A stretch of 64,000 nucleotides of DNA. Source: Tritrichomonas musculus (taxonomy: Eukaryota > Parabasalia > Tritrichomonadida > Tritrichomonadidae). The DNA lies in the NCBI GenBank assembly GCA_039105265.1, contig JAPFFF010000027.1:992001-1056000 (forward strand). Reading direction: 5' to 3'. The notes beneath the pieces were generated by a model that made no database searches, was not told where the DNA came from, and saw nothing but the letters and a program-made list of their open reading frames with translations. Shown here piece by piece: positions 54,201-62,169 of the stretch. Within the stretch, counting starts at the first letter, position 1. Every line of letters starts with the position of its first letter. The translations under genes and the position numbers were made by a program.

Positions 54201-54770
54201 ATATTTATAGGTACCATCGAGTGAGTGAGCTTTGACAACAGGTCTCTCATCACCTTTCAAACTATAACATTTTCTCAACGCCTCACAAAATGCTAAACGT
54301 TTGTCTTCATCATCTCCTATCAACACATCAAATGATATCCTCCTATTCACGTATAACATATATTCGGTCATATATTTTTGGAAATTGCGTTTATTGACAA
54401 CATCCTTGATTCGTTTCTCATATTGAATTCTCTCATCAGTCTTGGATTGATATAAGTTGATGGGGATGTTTAATATAAGCCTCTCCTCTAATGCGTTGTC
54501 GCGAATACTATTTTTATACTGATTACGTTGCTGAACTCGATTGATATGACTCGATTTGCTTTTACGAATGGTCGCGAATAATTTATTATCATCCTTATCA
54601 AATGCTCTAATATAATCATCAACGCAAACACCTCTCCTATTAATATGCATACTTATCAATCGATTCGATAACTCACCCTTCAACTCTCTCAACGATGCAG
54701 TTTTATTAGCGAATCCGGGTAACGATAAGATATCTCTTTTGGTGAGCTTACTCAATAATTTATTTTTCAT
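51240..54770 (-). CDS. Protein-primed family B DNA polymerase (pPolB)
   Basis: Replicates the Polinton using a protein primer. The 1176-residue protein has exonuclease motifs SDYETNS (about 512), FHNLKYDACFF and YYCKKDCIVL, and polymerase motifs FDAVSLYPSAM (about 797), LEQTIKLLLNSIYGKS (about 940) and YYQDTDSMHI (about 1035). TPR1/TPR2-type insertions are expected between the polymerase motifs and the length allows them. The first 60 residues (LTKRDILSLPGFA and RGVCVDDYIRAF) form a separate module that recurs in the lysine-rich protein at 60704-61873. The frame is intact. It is divergent from the HNH gene with 62 bp between the starts. Confidence 0.93.
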   Translation of the reverse strand: MKNKLLSKLTKRDILSLPGFANKTASLRELKGELSNRLISMHINRRGVCVDDYIRAFDKDDNKLFATIRKSKSSHINRVQQRNQYKNSIRDNALEERLILNIPINLYQSKTDERIQYEKRIKDVVNKRNFQKYMTEYMLYVNRRISFDVLIGDDEDKRLAFCEALRKCYSLKGDERPVVKAHSLDGTYKYFTLSDKWMIDNTIGHIAGTVDLIEDASDVNPNYNSTFIPVRYEALFVTKSKFKKTTTFSIQKLDPDTNTVYNEEIEIDEDFRNMYDGGFFPYINLSNIDLTDYHIFSSIDKNNYKDNCFVYACIQSGVFEIDEINHLRNYIRTKRVPCNRIISVAKEFKCHFIIRRIDESKDTRHQYNVRIDTRKKPWAKDYVRTVDLLLYKNHYMINKNIMATTYYLEHRDELDEKFAHIPIDRRVLIKGVNKDTPLYKNEGTTPMIILRKMFDLNLFREIKNCELNILATTEFNNNLNDYVDLNYDEELCCKPIKTDTNYGKQWSRIYYSDYETNSTVSPHVPYLNCTAWRDGAYIHSISFTGDNINEQLLDYLQDQSLTYFHNLKYDACFFMNTYGWRPKILERAGTILQIIMNKYIDNKIVKTLTFRNSYSLINKPLRKFASMFNLDVHKEIMAYKLYTEHNIKRCIVPALEFQIQYYDEKKDEKSLHEIARDFKQLIENAKIANAYDSLNIDIMKYAKYYCKKDCIVLMKGLEKFNEDLMKIFHETKINMLNIHNYISISAIGYDFAKRYGCFNGCYELSGKPQNFILRCVSGGRTMTANNDKQYIEGRIQDFDAVSLYPSAMRIMNGVPKGKPKIIPANVSKEELLRYDTFFAEINITKIKCKSDIDYKFGHVFHRDDNGSKIFDNNPVTHFYIDKIAFMDLMEFYDFDYEFIRGYYFNEGFNTTINKFIDKLFRLRLRYQRACNPLEQTIKLLLNSIYGKSILKAIPIETKSVPKEKIYNYIWRNYNYISEITETDNINNVYVKKMKPIYNHFNLPQFGASVLSWSKHIMNRVMNTAEQHGINIYYQDTDSMHIMEDDVERIAKIYNSKYGRQLIGKQMCQFHIDFDRFDGAVGEVHSRKLIALGKKSYLDILVDENGNEGYHIRMKGVPKQCILNYCKHHNISVEELYELMYNGEEITFNLLDGANCFRKNKLYQQINLPQFNRTMKF

Positions 54771-54832
54771 TTATATATCATTAAAAATGGCCCGGTTTCA
54801 AAATCAACTCATTTTTTTATCGCGCTATCAAA

Positions 54833-55558
54833 ATGTCACACGATAATATCAATATTGACCAATTATTGGAACGCATCAAATTACTTGAGGAGGAGAATGC
54901 TAGATTGAAGGCTACCCCTGATCTTGTCGATGTTGGTTGCAATACAGATGGACGCGGTGATGATGTATGTCCCACCGTTGAAAAGGATGAAGATGCTAAA
55001 TGGTTCCCCCTCAAGAATTATGAAAACGAGTATGAGATATTGAACTGCTACCCTTATCCAATTCGTAAGATAGCAACTGGTAGGATTGTTACTGAATTCA
55101 AAAATAAAACTAGCGGATACATCCAAGTATCTCTCAATGGTAGCTGTCAACAAAAACATAGACTTGTTGCACTACAATTCATATATAACGATGACCCTGT
55201 AAACAAAACTATCGTCGACCATATAGAGCAGGATAGGACATATTATCATGTAAAATGTTTACGATGGGTTTCGACTCAAGATAATAATAAAAATAGGAGT
55301 TCAACGAGAGGTATTGTATACGAGTATTTTGACGATATAGATGAAGATGCAATTGTGGTGAATAAATACGGTGACCACTTATTTGAGAACTATTATTATT
55401 TCGATAATAAGTTTTACTATTTCAACGGAGTACGTTACAGAGAATTATATATCAAAGAGAATAAATCAGGTGTTCTATTTGTTAGCATGAAGGATACTAA
55501 AAATAGAACTGTCAATGTATATGTAAATAGATTCAAGAAAATATATAACTTGAATTAG
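54833..55558 (+). CDS. HNH-type endonuclease-like protein
   Basis: A 241-residue Polinton gene. The N-terminus has a short coiled coil (LLERIKLLEEENARLKA). The centre (about 60-150) matches the NUMOD4/HNH layout: WFPLKNYENEYEILNCYPYP, then KHRLVALQFIYND, VDHIEQDRTYYHVKCLRWVS, with the His and Asp-His of the HNH finger. Such proteins are common in protist Mavericks and giant viruses, where they act as homing-type nucleases. The C-terminal 80 residues, beta-rich and Tyr/Asn-rich, may be a second DNA-binding repeat. It is driven divergently from the polymerase gene, which may share the 62-bp control region. Confidence 0.75.
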   Translation: MSHDNINIDQLLERIKLLEEENARLKATPDLVDVGCNTDGRGDDVCPTVEKDEDAKWFPLKNYENEYEILNCYPYPIRKIATGRIVTEFKNKTSGYIQVSLNGSCQQKHRLVALQFIYNDDPVNKTIVDHIEQDRTYYHVKCLRWVSTQDNNKNRSSTRGIVYEYFDDIDEDAIVVNKYGDHLFENYYYFDNKFYYFNGVRYRELYIKENKSGVLFVSMKDTKNRTVNVYVNRFKKIYNLN

Positions 55559-55645
55559 TATTATTTTTGCGGAGCATATTATTTGTTATCCTCAATACTG
55601 ATAATTCTAACAAAAATAAAATATGGTTCGATAAAATGTAATTAT

Positions 55646-56038
55646 TTAGTTATTACAATTATCTACTAAGGGCTCATCATCAGGTGTCTCATTAATCGTT
55701 TCATTAACACTACAATCGATGTTATCTGCATCAGGGGCATCTTCCTCCTCTGCAAGCTCATCAAGATGTTCCTTAACATATCTCCTCAGTATCTCCATTT
55801 CATATTTTTTGCGTAATCTATATTCACGTTGCTGTTGGCGTCTAGCAGTTCGTCGCTCGTCATCATTAGCATACTTACATCTTCGCCCACGAGGCTTCTT
55901 AGATGTAGGTTCAATAGGTTCATCATCAATGTTATCAATCTTATTTAATACATCACTCGATTTCGATTTAACAATTGTCCTGTTGACGGATGGATGTTGC
56001 TTAGTAATAGTTGGGCTATCTACTTTCGATTCACTCAT
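55646..56038 (-). CDS. Basic-region protein (bZIP-like)
   Basis: A 130-residue protein. The first 50 residues are polar, with KKPRGRRCKYANDDERRTAR (about 48-67), then QQQREYRLRKKYEMEILRR, a basic region followed by a short helical, leucine-spaced segment (YVKEHLDELAEEED). This is the shape of a bZIP DNA-binding domain, although the leucine heptads are few. The acidic C-terminus may activate. A regulator of Polinton gene expression is plausible but inferred. The ORF is convergent with the HNH gene and starts 47 bp from the end of the next minus-strand gene. Confidence 0.6.
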   Translation of the reverse strand: MSESKVDSPTITKQHPSVNRTIVKSKSSDVLNKIDNIDDEPIEPTSKKPRGRRCKYANDDERRTARRQQQREYRLRKKYEMEILRRYVKEHLDELAEEEDAPDADNIDCSVNETINETPDDEPLVDNCNN

Positions 56039-56085
56039 TTGCTTATCGAGAAAAAAATATTTTTATAAAAATAATCGATGCATAT

Positions 56086-56544
56086 TTATACGAAGCAATC
56101 ATCCTTTATATCGCTATCATCGAATTCAATTTTGAACTGGTCGCGAATACATTTGATATTATGTTTGTTGACGCATTCGAGAACGTGGCATGGATAGTAT
56201 GGGGTGTCCATATATGTTTGCATTGTGAGTTCTATGATAAGGACGTATAGCTTATCCTTGCTATCGAATTTGCAGTTGAATGATACTATAATCGAATCCC
56301 CAAACAATTTAATGATTTTATTATAGTTGATGAATACATTATTTTTCTTATTAGATGATTCGAGTGTGATGAATAAAGGTTTGCAACAATATTTGTCAAA
56401 CTTATTTTTAAATACTTTCTCCCCTTCGAAATAGATGACAGCCTTTACAAACTTGTTGTTCTTATATGTATCATTGATAAATGAAACGAGCTTGGTTGGT
56501 GAGTAGAAGTTATTGTTAGTGTCTACGATTGAATCAACAGACAT
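56086..56544 (-). CDS. Small Polinton protein, unknown
   Basis: 152 residues, not recognised. It is Lys/Asn-rich and beta-rich (KFVKAVIYFEGEKVFKNKFD, DSIIVSFNCKFDSKDKLYVL, then MQTYMDTPYYPCHVLECVNK). There is no membrane segment. The ending with Cys, His and Asp residues could bind metal. It is in the block of small genes between the HNH and KilA-N genes. The ATG is preceded by the A+T-rich leader common to all genes of the element. Confidence 0.6.
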   Translation of the reverse strand: MSVDSIVDTNNNFYSPTKLVSFINDTYKNNKFVKAVIYFEGEKVFKNKFDKYCCKPLFITLESSNKKNNVFINYNKIIKLFGDSIIVSFNCKFDSKDKLYVLIIELTMQTYMDTPYYPCHVLECVNKHNIKCIRDQFKIEFDDSDIKDDCFV

Positions 56545-57031
56545 TTATATTAGGATAAAAAATAAAATAATTTTGGACATGTGATATAAAAAATATTTTT
56601 GAAAAATTTTGGGTATATAGAGCGAGCAGGAACTGCGTTCTATATGTATGATGGAATATAATTGGAACAGTTTAAATAGTAAATCGAAAACATATATGTG
56701 TTAGCGCTAACTGGTATAGTTGTTGGATCATGAAGCATGTCTCCCAGCTTCGGCGGCAGGCATGAGTTCGATTCGCTGCCATACCGATTTTTCGTATTAT
56801 TTTCGGTCCATATTTGTGATAGAGCCCTAGCGAACTAAACACCTTGTGGTAAGCTATTACTTGTGGATTATGGATAATACGAAGCATTGTCGGCAATGCA
56901 AACCCAAACCAGCTCCTGTAATTGGATGCAGATATTTTCCTTGGGGGATTGATATATAATCCCGGGTACGTATGTTGGTTCCTCGAGAGAATGCATTACG
57001 CATCCAGTTACGGGGGTTGGTTTTTGCATTT
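56545..57031. other. Non-coding stretch with tRNA-like and hairpin sequences
   Basis: A gap of about 490 bp without an accepted gene. It holds: a 20-bp sequence repeated at 57686 (56623-56642); a perfect palindrome GTTAGCGCTAAC (56700-56711); a 73-nt tRNA-like segment 56713-56785 with GGTATAG/CCATACC ends and a B-box-like GTTCGATTC; inside it a CATGTCT/AGGCATG stem capped by GC-TTCG-GC; and a long stem with arms 56895-56929 and 57000-57030 around a GGGATT/AATCCC hairpin. The density of structure suggests an RNA element or replication signal. No cloverleaf can be drawn with standard stems, so this is not called a tRNA. Confidence 0.5.
56623..56642. repeat. 20-bp repeat, copy 1 (second copy 57686-57705)
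   Basis: CGAGCAGGAACTGCGTTCTA occurs exactly twice within about 1.1 kb, in both cases in a gap of the Polinton minus-strand gene block. At copy 1, flanks extend a 10-bp stem (ATATAGAGCG with CGTTCTATAT, one G-T pair). Function is unknown. Confidence 0.7.
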
Positions 57032-57562
57032 TTACATATTGATGCAGTATTTGAGACATAAATGGTATACGTTAACGAGTTCGTTATACTCCTTATTGTA
57101 GACCTGCTTGAAATCAGTTACAATTTCTCCATTCTCATTAACAATTTTGATAGCTTCTATTTTGCGAATTGGATTAGCTTTAGTTGCACAACATTTAATA
57201 TCTTCATCCAGATATATATCTACCTGTTCAGTATGGATAGCTGCCTTGATAATATTTTGTAAAGCCGACATGGGAACAATGATACAATTTTTGGAGATGA
57301 GATTACTTAATAACGCCTTATCTTGATTCAATAATATTTGTGCATATGATTCTAATATAACAGTCCTCACATCCATGCCCTCAGCGGATGATACTGGTTG
57401 CTCCTCATCGATATCTCTCGTAATGACGATATCCTCCTTGCCATCATCCCTCTTATTAATGATGATATTATTATTAATATTAGATGTTGATTGCGATGCA
57501 GCTGATGGTTCTAATGAAACGTTTGCATTGATACCTGCATTAGCATTTCTTTTCTTGATCAT
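57032..57562 (-). CDS. Polinton protein, unknown
   Basis: A 176-residue protein. The first 65 residues are disordered and Asn/Asp-rich (SNINNNIIINKRDDGKED). The rest is helical with a beta end (TVILESYAQILLNQDKALLS, then VPMSALQNIIKAAIHTEQVD and NEYNELVNVYH). I see no known motif. The long stem-loop described in the non-coding stretch begins right behind its stop, so that hairpin could be in its mRNA 3' end. It may be a virion or regulatory protein; no function can be assigned. Confidence 0.6.
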   Translation of the reverse strand: MIKKRNANAGINANVSLEPSAASQSTSNINNNIIINKRDDGKEDIVITRDIDEEQPVSSAEGMDVRTVILESYAQILLNQDKALLSNLISKNCIIVPMSALQNIIKAAIHTEQVDIYLDEDIKCCATKANPIRKIEAIKIVNENGEIVTDFKQVYNKEYNELVNVYHLCLKYCINM

Positions 57563-57685
57563 TTCCCCAAAAATAAAATATTATAAACCATGTGATTTCT
57601 CAATAATGTATATAATATCCTTCAAATCATTTGGTAAATTTGGTCTATCTTGAATAATATCTAGGTCGCAGCAATTTTGCTGTGA

Positions 57686-57705
57686 CGAGCAGGAACTGCG
57701 TTCTA
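57686..57705. repeat. 20-bp repeat, copy 2
   Basis: Second exact copy of CGAGCAGGAACTGCGTTCTA, in the gap between two minus-strand genes (57563-57756). The rest of this gap is short and A+T-rich. Confidence 0.7.
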
Positions 57706-57756
57706 ATTCATCAAGTATTTCTTGAAACGAATCGCATTGCAAAAATATAATATTAT

Positions 57757-58521
57757 TTAAAGATGCATATTTTTAAAGTATTCTTCAATAGCTTTGTGAA
57801 ACTCTTCTAGACATGATTTGTTAATGATGATATCAGTACTGCCAACTCTAACATCATCACCTTTGAACAATGCTCGTGCTAATCGTTTGATATCTTCATT
57901 AGGAGTCATCGCAATGGGTAGGTCATCAACATATATCCATCGCTTCTTCTCATCTTGATAAATCTTACTGACTTGCCTCCATGAATGTTTGTTACGACGA
58001 ACGAGATGAAGCACTACAAAGTTCTTATTTTTAGGAAGTTCTTCAAGCCATATCATATACCTGTAGCTATGTTTGTGGTCTTTAGGAACAGCTCTCGGGG
58101 TAAGGTCTTCAATCTTATTAGTGAGTTGCTCACGTTGCTTCTCAAAATATGAATCCAATAGTTTCATAATTTCCCATGCATATGATGGAGATGCCCACAT
58201 TGCAACATGGTTGACTAGTAATCGATGTATATAATAACCTCTTAATCCATTAGGTAAATCATCACGTTTTTCATATAATTTTTCGGGTGGTAGAATTCTA
58301 CCAGTCGCACTTTCGAGGAATTCTTGAGTTGATTTGTTATCAAACCAATGACGAATCTGTTTATTTGAATTACACGCAATGATAATGGATTGCATCTGGT
58401 ACATATCATCCTTAATGGAATGTATCAAACGAAGCTTCTCATTATACTGAATATATTCGTAGTCATCATTGATTGATTCAACAACGGCTAACATTGAAGT
58501 GTTAGTACCTGTTGAGTTCAT
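57757..58521 (-). CDS. KilA-N domain protein
   Basis: KilA-N is a DNA-binding domain of large DNA viruses and phages. In this 254-residue protein it spans about 20-125: YIQYNEKLRLIHSIKDDMYQ, IRHWFDNKSTQEFLES, then GLRGYYIHRLLVNHVAMWAS followed by YAWEIMKLLDSYF, the typical aromatic Tyr-Ile-His and Trp-Ala pattern. The C-terminal 100 residues (YRYMIWLEELPKNKNFVVLH, WRQVSKIYQDEKKRWIYVDD) look like the second domain that often follows KilA-N in poxviruses and Mavericks. A transcription or replication regulator is probable. Start Met in MNSTGTNTSM follows an A+T-rich leader. Confidence 0.85.
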   Translation of the reverse strand: MNSTGTNTSMLAVVESINDDYEYIQYNEKLRLIHSIKDDMYQMQSIIIACNSNKQIRHWFDNKSTQEFLESATGRILPPEKLYEKRDDLPNGLRGYYIHRLLVNHVAMWASPSYAWEIMKLLDSYFEKQREQLTNKIEDLTPRAVPKDHKHSYRYMIWLEELPKNKNFVVLHLVRRNKHSWRQVSKIYQDEKKRWIYVDDLPIAMTPNEDIKRLARALFKGDDVRVGSTDIIINKSCLEEFHKAIEEYFKNMHL

Positions 58522-58606
58522 TTCTAAGTGGATAAAAAAATAAATTGATTTGAAAACTCGTCAGTTTATGAGTTCGCCTCCTACTACCTATAAACAATAT
58601 GATTCC

Positions 58607-59035
58607 TCAGTAATGAATATTTTTGAAACTGATATTAGCCGGCTTATTATATATCAAATTTGCCTTATCTCTCTCATTAGCCAATCCTTGAATCGCTGCC
58701 AGGTCCTGAGTTCGATTCAAATATTGTGGGAGTAATGGAGGAGGTTGTGTTGTCGCATTGTTCAAATAATGCATCCCATCAGTCATGCTCACAGGTGGCT
58801 CATTTTGAGTAAGCGTCATATGCTCATCTGTTGGAGGTTGTCTTACTGGATAGTGTGGCATATTTTTCGTAGGTGGTCGATTGATGTGAGGATTGAAGGT
58901 GACCGCATAAGTGTTATCATTAGAATATATACCATAATGATTGTATTCAATATCCTTATCTGTAACAGTTCCTTCATTATACATACATCCAGTGGTACCG
59001 ATGGTTGTTGAGTTGGGGCTTTTATACTTATTCAT
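58607..59035 (-). CDS. Proline-rich small Polinton protein
   Basis: 142 residues, not recognised. Rich in Pro, Asn and Thr (PPTKNMPHYPVRQPPTDEHM, NNATTQPPPLLPQYLNRTQD), presumably disordered, with one short helix (LAAIQGLANERDKANLIY). It directly precedes, in order along the block, the major capsid gene, separated by 50 bp, so a capsid cement, scaffold or linker protein is conceivable. There is no signal peptide or membrane segment. Confidence 0.55.
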   Translation of the reverse strand: MNKYKSPNSTTIGTTGCMYNEGTVTDKDIEYNHYGIYSNDNTYAVTFNPHINRPPTKNMPHYPVRQPPTDEHMTLTQNEPPVSMTDGMHYLNNATTQPPPLLPQYLNRTQDLAAIQGLANERDKANLIYNKPANISFKNIHY

Positions 59036-59085
59036 TTATTATGCAAATAAATAAAAATAATGTGTGGTATTGTTTAAAAATTTAC

Positions 59086-60681
59086 TCATGGTGTAGTTAA
59101 ATCATAGTTACCTATTCTAACTAATGGAGGCATACCATTAGGTTGAACTAATATACTAATAGATGAATCATATAGAAGACATAAAAGTGGATTGGTATCA
59201 ACTTGTTTAGCAAATTTATTTTCAGCATCTTGTGTAACATTGATTTCAAAGTTGATTGGTGATAATGATGTGAGCCCTTGTTGGAATGTATTATCTGTTT
59301 CAGTAGGGAGACCAATAAAGAATGATGTCTTGTCTCCTGAGTATGTACCTAATGAATACGTGTGACTTAGCCTGTTGGCTAATGATTTAATAACTTCATT
59401 ATTGAAACCGGTTTGCTCTCCATTCATGTTCATAGCATTTTGACAATACTCAATGAATTCAGGATACTCTCCAGTTGTACCAAATGGTCTAGCAGGGATG
59501 TTGCCATACCCACCAGCATTAATATAGAATGATTTAAATAATGGATTCTTAAATATTGTCTTGTAATTATTATGCATTGGGAATAGACAAAATATACTAT
59601 CAACAAACCTTGGAGTAACTGTACATGTTGTTTTATCATTTGGATTCTTTAATGGATTAGTTGTAGTGTATACAGATAATGTTTGAGTAGGGAATGTTAG
59701 AGGGTGTGTTGGGTCACTGTATCTTTGAACCAATGAATTGTACACACTATCACTAATACCAAAGCATGGGATGATACTTAAGCAATCTTCAACAACATAA
59801 CTTTCTACCTCACTAAATACTGACTCAGCTTTGATTGTGTGGATGCCTTGGTTGGATTCAAACTTTGTCCAACATTTTAATGGAGTACCTATTGGAGTAA
59901 ATTCTGTAGTGACATTTTCTAAATTAAATAATGAAAATGTATGAGGGTTAGTCTTTAATGATTTAGAAGGTCCACATGGACAGTACACCATGCCTGCACA
60001 TGAAAAGTATAATCTTAATTCAATCTTGCCACAAAATGCTGGGAGATATTTAATATTGGATAATGGCAGAAACCTTCTCAAGTCAATTTTTAAATATATT
60101 TTTCCTGTGGCAGTTTGTGTACCATCATTATTTTCATCTTCCCATGATATAATAAAACCATTACAATAACTTCCTTCCTTATAGTTCCATACATCTTTAT
60201 GACTAGTTTTAGAATAAATATCAGCCCTCTTGGTAATTTCATTAGCACAACAGGATGTTAGGAATGACTCCTCGCATCCATAATTTTGTGTATATATTGT
60301 AATACCATTAGCTACAATTTCATATTTTTCAATAGCATCTCTAGCATCTTTAAATCCATACCATACCATATTGAAATTATTACCATCACCACCAACACCT
60401 TTAGTCTTAAATCCTTTGCTCATTGAAACCTTCACTTTCATTGTAGCCTTGATGAATCCATTATATAAATCAGCAGTGTTGTGTGTATTTGGTGATATAA
60501 TGACACTTGTATAGGAACCTCTTTGAATTGGAGGAGATGGTCCATAACTTGTCTGTGGGTTGATTGAATATTGTTTATTAGTATCACTCATAGCAATACA
60601 GTTATCAACAACATCAAAATAAGAGGCTATTTGGGTGCATACCTCACCTGATGTCTTCATATAAACTTCATTGTTCAACAT
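59086..60681 (-). CDS. Polinton major capsid protein (double jelly roll)
   Basis: A 531-residue protein, usual for Polinton major capsid proteins. The N-terminus (MLNNEVYMKTSGEVCTQIAS) and a beta-rich body with few charged helices fit the two jelly rolls. Matching segments are NGFIKATMKVKVSMSKGF, KIYLKIDLRRFLPLSNIKY, GKIELRLYFSCAGMVYC and SLSPINFEINVTQDAENKF, then LCLLYDSSISILVQPNG near the C-terminus. The capsid would be an icosahedral T-type shell. The gene is intact and is followed, on the same strand, by small genes and at 63 kb preceded by the packaging ATPase, the hallmark morphogenesis set. Confidence 0.85.
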   Translation of the reverse strand: MLNNEVYMKTSGEVCTQIASYFDVVDNCIAMSDTNKQYSINPQTSYGPSPPIQRGSYTSVIISPNTHNTADLYNGFIKATMKVKVSMSKGFKTKGVGGDGNNFNMVWYGFKDARDAIEKYEIVANGITIYTQNYGCEESFLTSCCANEITKRADIYSKTSHKDVWNYKEGSYCNGFIISWEDENNDGTQTATGKIYLKIDLRRFLPLSNIKYLPAFCGKIELRLYFSCAGMVYCPCGPSKSLKTNPHTFSLFNLENVTTEFTPIGTPLKCWTKFESNQGIHTIKAESVFSEVESYVVEDCLSIIPCFGISDSVYNSLVQRYSDPTHPLTFPTQTLSVYTTTNPLKNPNDKTTCTVTPRFVDSIFCLFPMHNNYKTIFKNPLFKSFYINAGGYGNIPARPFGTTGEYPEFIEYCQNAMNMNGEQTGFNNEVIKSLANRLSHTYSLGTYSGDKTSFFIGLPTETDNTFQQGLTSLSPINFEINVTQDAENKFAKQVDTNPLLCLLYDSSISILVQPNGMPPLVRIGNYDLTTP

Positions 60682-60703
60682 TGCTTTTTATGTAATAAAA
60701 AAA

Positions 60704-61873
60704 TTACTTCTTTCGTCTTCTCGATTTCTTGGTTTCACTTTTCTCAGCAATATAAGCTTTCTTCTTTTTATTAACGTAATCAATATTATTACGTAACCTA
60801 TTTATTTCATTTTGCAATTCTGTAGCGTATCGCTCATCATCTTTATATGGAGCATATGTCTTTTCCAACTCAATAATCCTCTTCTCACTAAGTAATATTT
60901 CTTTATCAAATTGTTCCTCACGTGATAAATCTGCAGTAGGTATATTTAATAGTTTCTTCTCACGTCGTCGCTTTGATCTCATCTCACGATTGGCTGCCTT
61001 TTGCTCATCTGATAACTTGGGTTTGGGTTTTCTAGCTCGCTTACGTTTATTTTTATCCTCCTCGACTAATTTGTTAATCTCATTTTCCATCTGCTGTCTA
61101 CGTTCACGTAGTTTCTCGAGCTTATTATAATATTTAGCTTCAAACTCATCATCACTCAATTCAACGAAATTCTTCTTGAGTTTAGCTATCTCAGCAGTAT
61201 GTTGTTTAACAGCGTTCCTGGTCTCATTTAATTCATCCTCGGTTAACGCATCAGCATTATTATTCAAATCATATTCATAATCTTTCAGATCATACAATAA
61301 CTGTCTCAATTTATTATCAACATATAAATAATCATCCATTTCTTCTTGCAATGCTTTGATTTCATTAATAACAGTTTTCAATTCAGGTTTATTATATTTA
61401 TCGCTAAGCAATTTTAGTATATTATCCTCGTAATTATTTATATAGTGTATACATTCATCAACACCTGGTTCAGCTGCTGGATTCAATTTCGCCTTCTCCA
61501 ATAATTTTGTATACTCATCCATATCTTGTTTGTATCCTTTAATCTTTGCGTCAATATCAGCTTTACTCAATTTGCGATTAGATTTAGTAGGTTGTTTAAT
61601 CTGTGCGTTAATATCAGCTTTACTCAATTTGCGATTAGATTTAGTAGGTTGTTTAATCGATGTATCTATTTGAATAGAATCCAATTTGTGTTTCTTGCAA
61701 TAATCTAAATAATCATTAACGCGAACACCACGTTTGAATATATTTGTTTTCACGAGATGAGCACGCAATATATTTTTCAAATTTGGTAACAATATTTTAT
61801 TCAATCCAGCGAACCCAGGTAGTTGAAGTATTTCTTTCTTAGTTAGTTGGGAAATGAGTTTATTTGAAGTCAT
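60704..61873 (-). CDS. Lysine-rich coiled-coil protein sharing the pPolB N-terminal module
   Basis: 389 residues. The first 55 (LTKKEILQLPGFAGLN, KRGVRVNDYLDYC) clearly match the first 57 of pPolB at LTKxxIL-LPGFA and RGV-V-DY. Then comes a direct duplication of a 19-residue unit (IKQPTKSNRKLSKADI, at about 61540-61660), then a Lys/Glu coiled coil (ENKLRQLLYDLKDYEYDLNN type) and a basic segment KRKRARKPKPKLSDEQK. The shared module could recruit it to the replication or packaging machine. A terminal protein or DNA-condensing core protein are alternatives; neither is proved. It sits between the major capsid gene and small core-like genes. Confidence 0.7.
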   Translation of the reverse strand: MTSNKLISQLTKKEILQLPGFAGLNKILLPNLKNILRAHLVKTNIFKRGVRVNDYLDYCKKHKLDSIQIDTSIKQPTKSNRKLSKADINAQIKQPTKSNRKLSKADIDAKIKGYKQDMDEYTKLLEKAKLNPAAEPGVDECIHYINNYEDNILKLLSDKYNKPELKTVINEIKALQEEMDDYLYVDNKLRQLLYDLKDYEYDLNNNADALTEDELNETRNAVKQHTAEIAKLKKNFVELSDDEFEAKYYNKLEKLRERRQQMENEINKLVEEDKNKRKRARKPKPKLSDEQKAANREMRSKRRREKKLLNIPTADLSREEQFDKEILLSEKRIIELEKTYAPYKDDERYATELQNEINRLRNNIDYVNKKKKAYIAEKSETKKSRRRKK

Positions 61874-61900
61874 TTAATGAAATAAAAAATAATCACTTAA

Positions 61901-62164
61901 TTATATGACATCTGCAAATATTCGATTTCTTCTCATAGGATAGATTTGTTGAGGTTGCTGGGTGGGCTCATTGGATGATTCCAAGGGTGGTTCTATCGGT
62001 TGAGTATTTGGATATTGTTTATATTCAGGTTCAATGAATTCATAATTATATTGCATCCTCGGTCGCGATATTTGTTTTTGGACAACCTCCTTAATCATTC
62101 GTTTCTGTTCCTTTTTCTCACGTCTAATTTTGAATTCCTCACCGAGAAGTTTCAATTGATTCAA
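61901..62164 (-). CDS. Small Pro/Gln-rich Polinton ORF
   Basis: 87 residues, unknown. A charged helix (LLGEEFKIRREKKEQKRMIK) is followed by a Pro/Gln/Asn-rich tail (PNTQPIEPPLESSNEPTQQP) and an end YPMRRNRIFADVI. Composition suggests a small disordered core protein or linker. It is in the same block as the packaging ATPase. No motif is recognised. Confidence 0.45.
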   Translation of the reverse strand: MNQLKLLGEEFKIRREKKEQKRMIKEVVQKQISRPRMQYNYEFIEPEYKQYPNTQPIEPPLESSNEPTQQPQQIYPMRRNRIFADVI

Positions 62165-62169
62165 TATCT

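Noticed and set aside
56713-56785. A tRNA gene
   Set aside because: Length, ends and B box are suggestive, but the T and anticodon stems do not pair, so only a tRNA-like segment is reported.
56672-57059. Two short minus-strand ORFs in the structured block
   Set aside because: They run through hairpins and palindromes, with no coding bias.
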